33,982 nucleotides of DNA from JBLHHI01 sp047614125. Its GTDB lineage: Bacteria; Bacteroidota; Bacteroidia; NS11-12g; UBA9320. The stretch spans positions 1 to 33,982 of the forward strand of contig JBLHHI010000021.1 in NCBI GenBank assembly GCA_047614125.1. The letters are read 5' to 3'. How positions within the stretch are numbered: position 1 is the first letter of the stretch; the number at the start of each line of letters is the position of its first letter. Below the pieces are notes generated by a model. The model ran no database searches and was not told where the DNA came from. It saw only the letters and a list, made by a program, of their open reading frames with translations. Shown here piece by piece: positions 33,275 to 33,982 of this stretch. Both the position numbers and the translations under genes were made by a program.

Positions 33275-33721
33275 ATGACACTTACAAAAGTAAAACCCGC
33301 AAACAGCTTATTCCGAGATGTATGGTTTCCAGCTGGAATTGATCAATGGATGAATCAATTTACAAGTAATGAATTGGACACGAACCATGGCAACAGCTTT
33401 TTTAAACCAAGCGTAGATGTGGTTGAAAGCGAAAAAGTTTACAACATCCACGTTTCATTGCCTGGGGTAAAAAAAGAGGACATCAAGATAGACCTAAAAG
33501 GAAATGAACTTACCATTTCTGGCGAGCGAACTCAAAAATTTGAGAAGACCGATGCTACGCACCACGTTGGTGAAATTCGATATGGTAAGTTTACCCGAAC
33601 CTTCTACTTGAATGAACAAGCTAACCACGACGAAATTGAAGCCAAGAATGTTAATGGAGTCTTAGAAGTTACCATTCCAAAAGTTGAGAAAGCCCTACCC
33701 AAAATTATCAAAATTAAATAA
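33275..33721 (+). CDS. Hsp20-family small heat-shock protein
   Basis: A 148-residue alpha-crystallin-domain chaperone. The domain spans about 46-135: VVESEKVYNIHVSLPGVKKE is the first strands, NELTISGERTQKFEK the central region, and YGKFTRTFYLNEQAN then NGVLEVTIPK the conserved end (the NGVL motif). The C-terminal IIKIK supplies the IxI motif that drives oligomer assembly. The N-terminal arm has NSLFRDVWFPAGIDQWM. It holds unfolded proteins in the cytoplasm without ATP. The 139-bp upstream gap shows no clear -7 match. A terminator follows at 33743-33775. Confidence 0.95.
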   Translation: MTLTKVKPANSLFRDVWFPAGIDQWMNQFTSNELDTNHGNSFFKPSVDVVESEKVYNIHVSLPGVKKEDIKIDLKGNELTISGERTQKFEKTDATHHVGEIRYGKFTRTFYLNEQANHDEIEAKNVNGVLEVTIPKVEKALPKIIKIK

Positions 33722-33742
33722 GTAGTAATTTTTGAACATTTC

Positions 33743-33775
33743 AAAGGCCTTTTTGCGTTAAGCAAATGGGCCTTT
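33743..33775 (+). terminator. Intrinsic terminator after the Hsp20 gene
   Basis: AAAGGCC (33743-33749) pairs with GGCCTTT (33769-33775), and an inner stem TTTGC (33752-33756) pairs with GCAAA (33762-33766), followed by a T run. Confidence 0.75.
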
Positions 33776-33825
33776 TTATTTGCATCTCAAACCAAATTTA
33801 ATATTCATCAAAAATGCACAAGTTG

Positions 33826-33833
33826 TATTTTTG
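33826..33833 (+). promoter_or_regulatory. Bacteroidota -7 promoter element for the AlbA_2-type gene
   Basis: TATTTTTG is an exact TAnnTTTG match, 18 nt before the ATG at 33852. No -33 TTTG is evident at the right distance. Confidence 0.5.
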
Positions 33834-33851
33834 AATTTCATTCTTAACAAC

Positions 33852-33982
33852 ATGCACACACCTAAACGCATCCATCAATATTTGAAAGATGGAGAATCGG
33901 ACGTATTGGATTATAAACAAGCCATTACGAGTGCTGCTAAAATTGCCAAGTCGATGGTAGCATTTGCCAACACAAAAGGTGG
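33852..33982 (+). CDS. Schlafen/AlbA_2 domain protein (5' end only)
   Basis: The first 43 codons before the window ends: MHTPKRIHQYLKDGESDVLD, then YKQAITSAAKIAKSMVAFAN followed by TKGG. The pattern of an acidic patch before a Lys-Gln, then a helix ending AFANTKGG, is the opening of the AlbA_2/Schlafen nucleic-acid-binding domain (divergent AAA-4 family). Such proteins are often ATP-binding regulators or nuclease-like; the rest is outside the window. Own -7 element upstream. Confidence 0.7.
   Translation, partial: MHTPKRIHQYLKDGESDVLDYKQAITSAAKIAKSMVAFANTKG

Noticed and set aside
1..33982. tRNA, rRNA, CRISPR array or complete insertion sequence
   Set aside because: None seen on inspection of the gaps; no repeat-spacer pattern and no transposase motif.

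Overview
The window is about 34 kb from a member of the Bacteroidota, probably the Flavobacteriia or a close relative. The case rests on gliding-motility ABC genes (gldA, gldF, gldG), two secreted proteins with C-terminal type IX secretion sorting domains, a YtxJ-type bacillithiol redox protein, many Bacteroidota-style lipoproteins, and promoters matching the Bacteroidota -7 element TAnnTTTG, often with no Shine-Dalgarno sequence. Species cannot be named from the sequence alone.

Left part (1-4800): a secreted trypsin-like protease with a C-terminal ankyrin-like region runs off the left edge. Next to it is a tandem pair of caspase-like (peptidase C14) genes, all on the minus strand. One copy is intact with both catalytic residues. 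The other is wrecked: its N- and C-terminal pieces flank a 268-bp element with perfect 15-bp terminal inverted repeats. A shorter relative of the same element (179 bp) lies at 22994-23172. This MITE-like family is the most striking feature of the window.

Positions 4500-8720 are on the plus strand: a small secreted Lys/Ser/Thr-rich protein, a DksA/TraR-type zinc-finger protein overlapping a SprT-like metalloprotease, a 540-bp gene-poor gap, a lipoprotein, YtxJ, an acyl-CoA thioesterase and gcvT. Then comes a minus-strand outer-membrane barrel between terminators. A tight plus-strand cluster follows (tyrS, a flavin-reductase-fold protein, a membrane protein, an NADPH-dependent FMN reductase), with start/stop overlaps in its last two junctions.

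Positions 13769-21495 hold a 980-residue type IX-secreted protein with six Ig/PKD-like modules, then gldA-gldF-gldG as an overlapping trio, then a lipoprotein and a cyclophilin-type lipoprotein, also overlapping. Convergent to these is a sterol-desaturase-family membrane enzyme.

Positions 22800-29600 carry the second MITE-like copy, a polA gene coupled to a seven-helix membrane protein that may belong to the CREST/ceramidase superfamily, a PG_1098-type methyltransferase head-to-head with a 42-residue lipoprotein, an OsmC-family protein and an outer-membrane protein. The right end has a second large type IX-secreted protein with VPS10/BNR-like repeats, a spermidine-synthase-like methyltransferase whose leader appears to contain a terminator hairpin, an Hsp20 chaperone, and the first 43 codons of a Schlafen/AlbA_2-type gene.

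No tRNA, rRNA, CRISPR array or transposase gene was found. No clear multi-gene defence system is visible.
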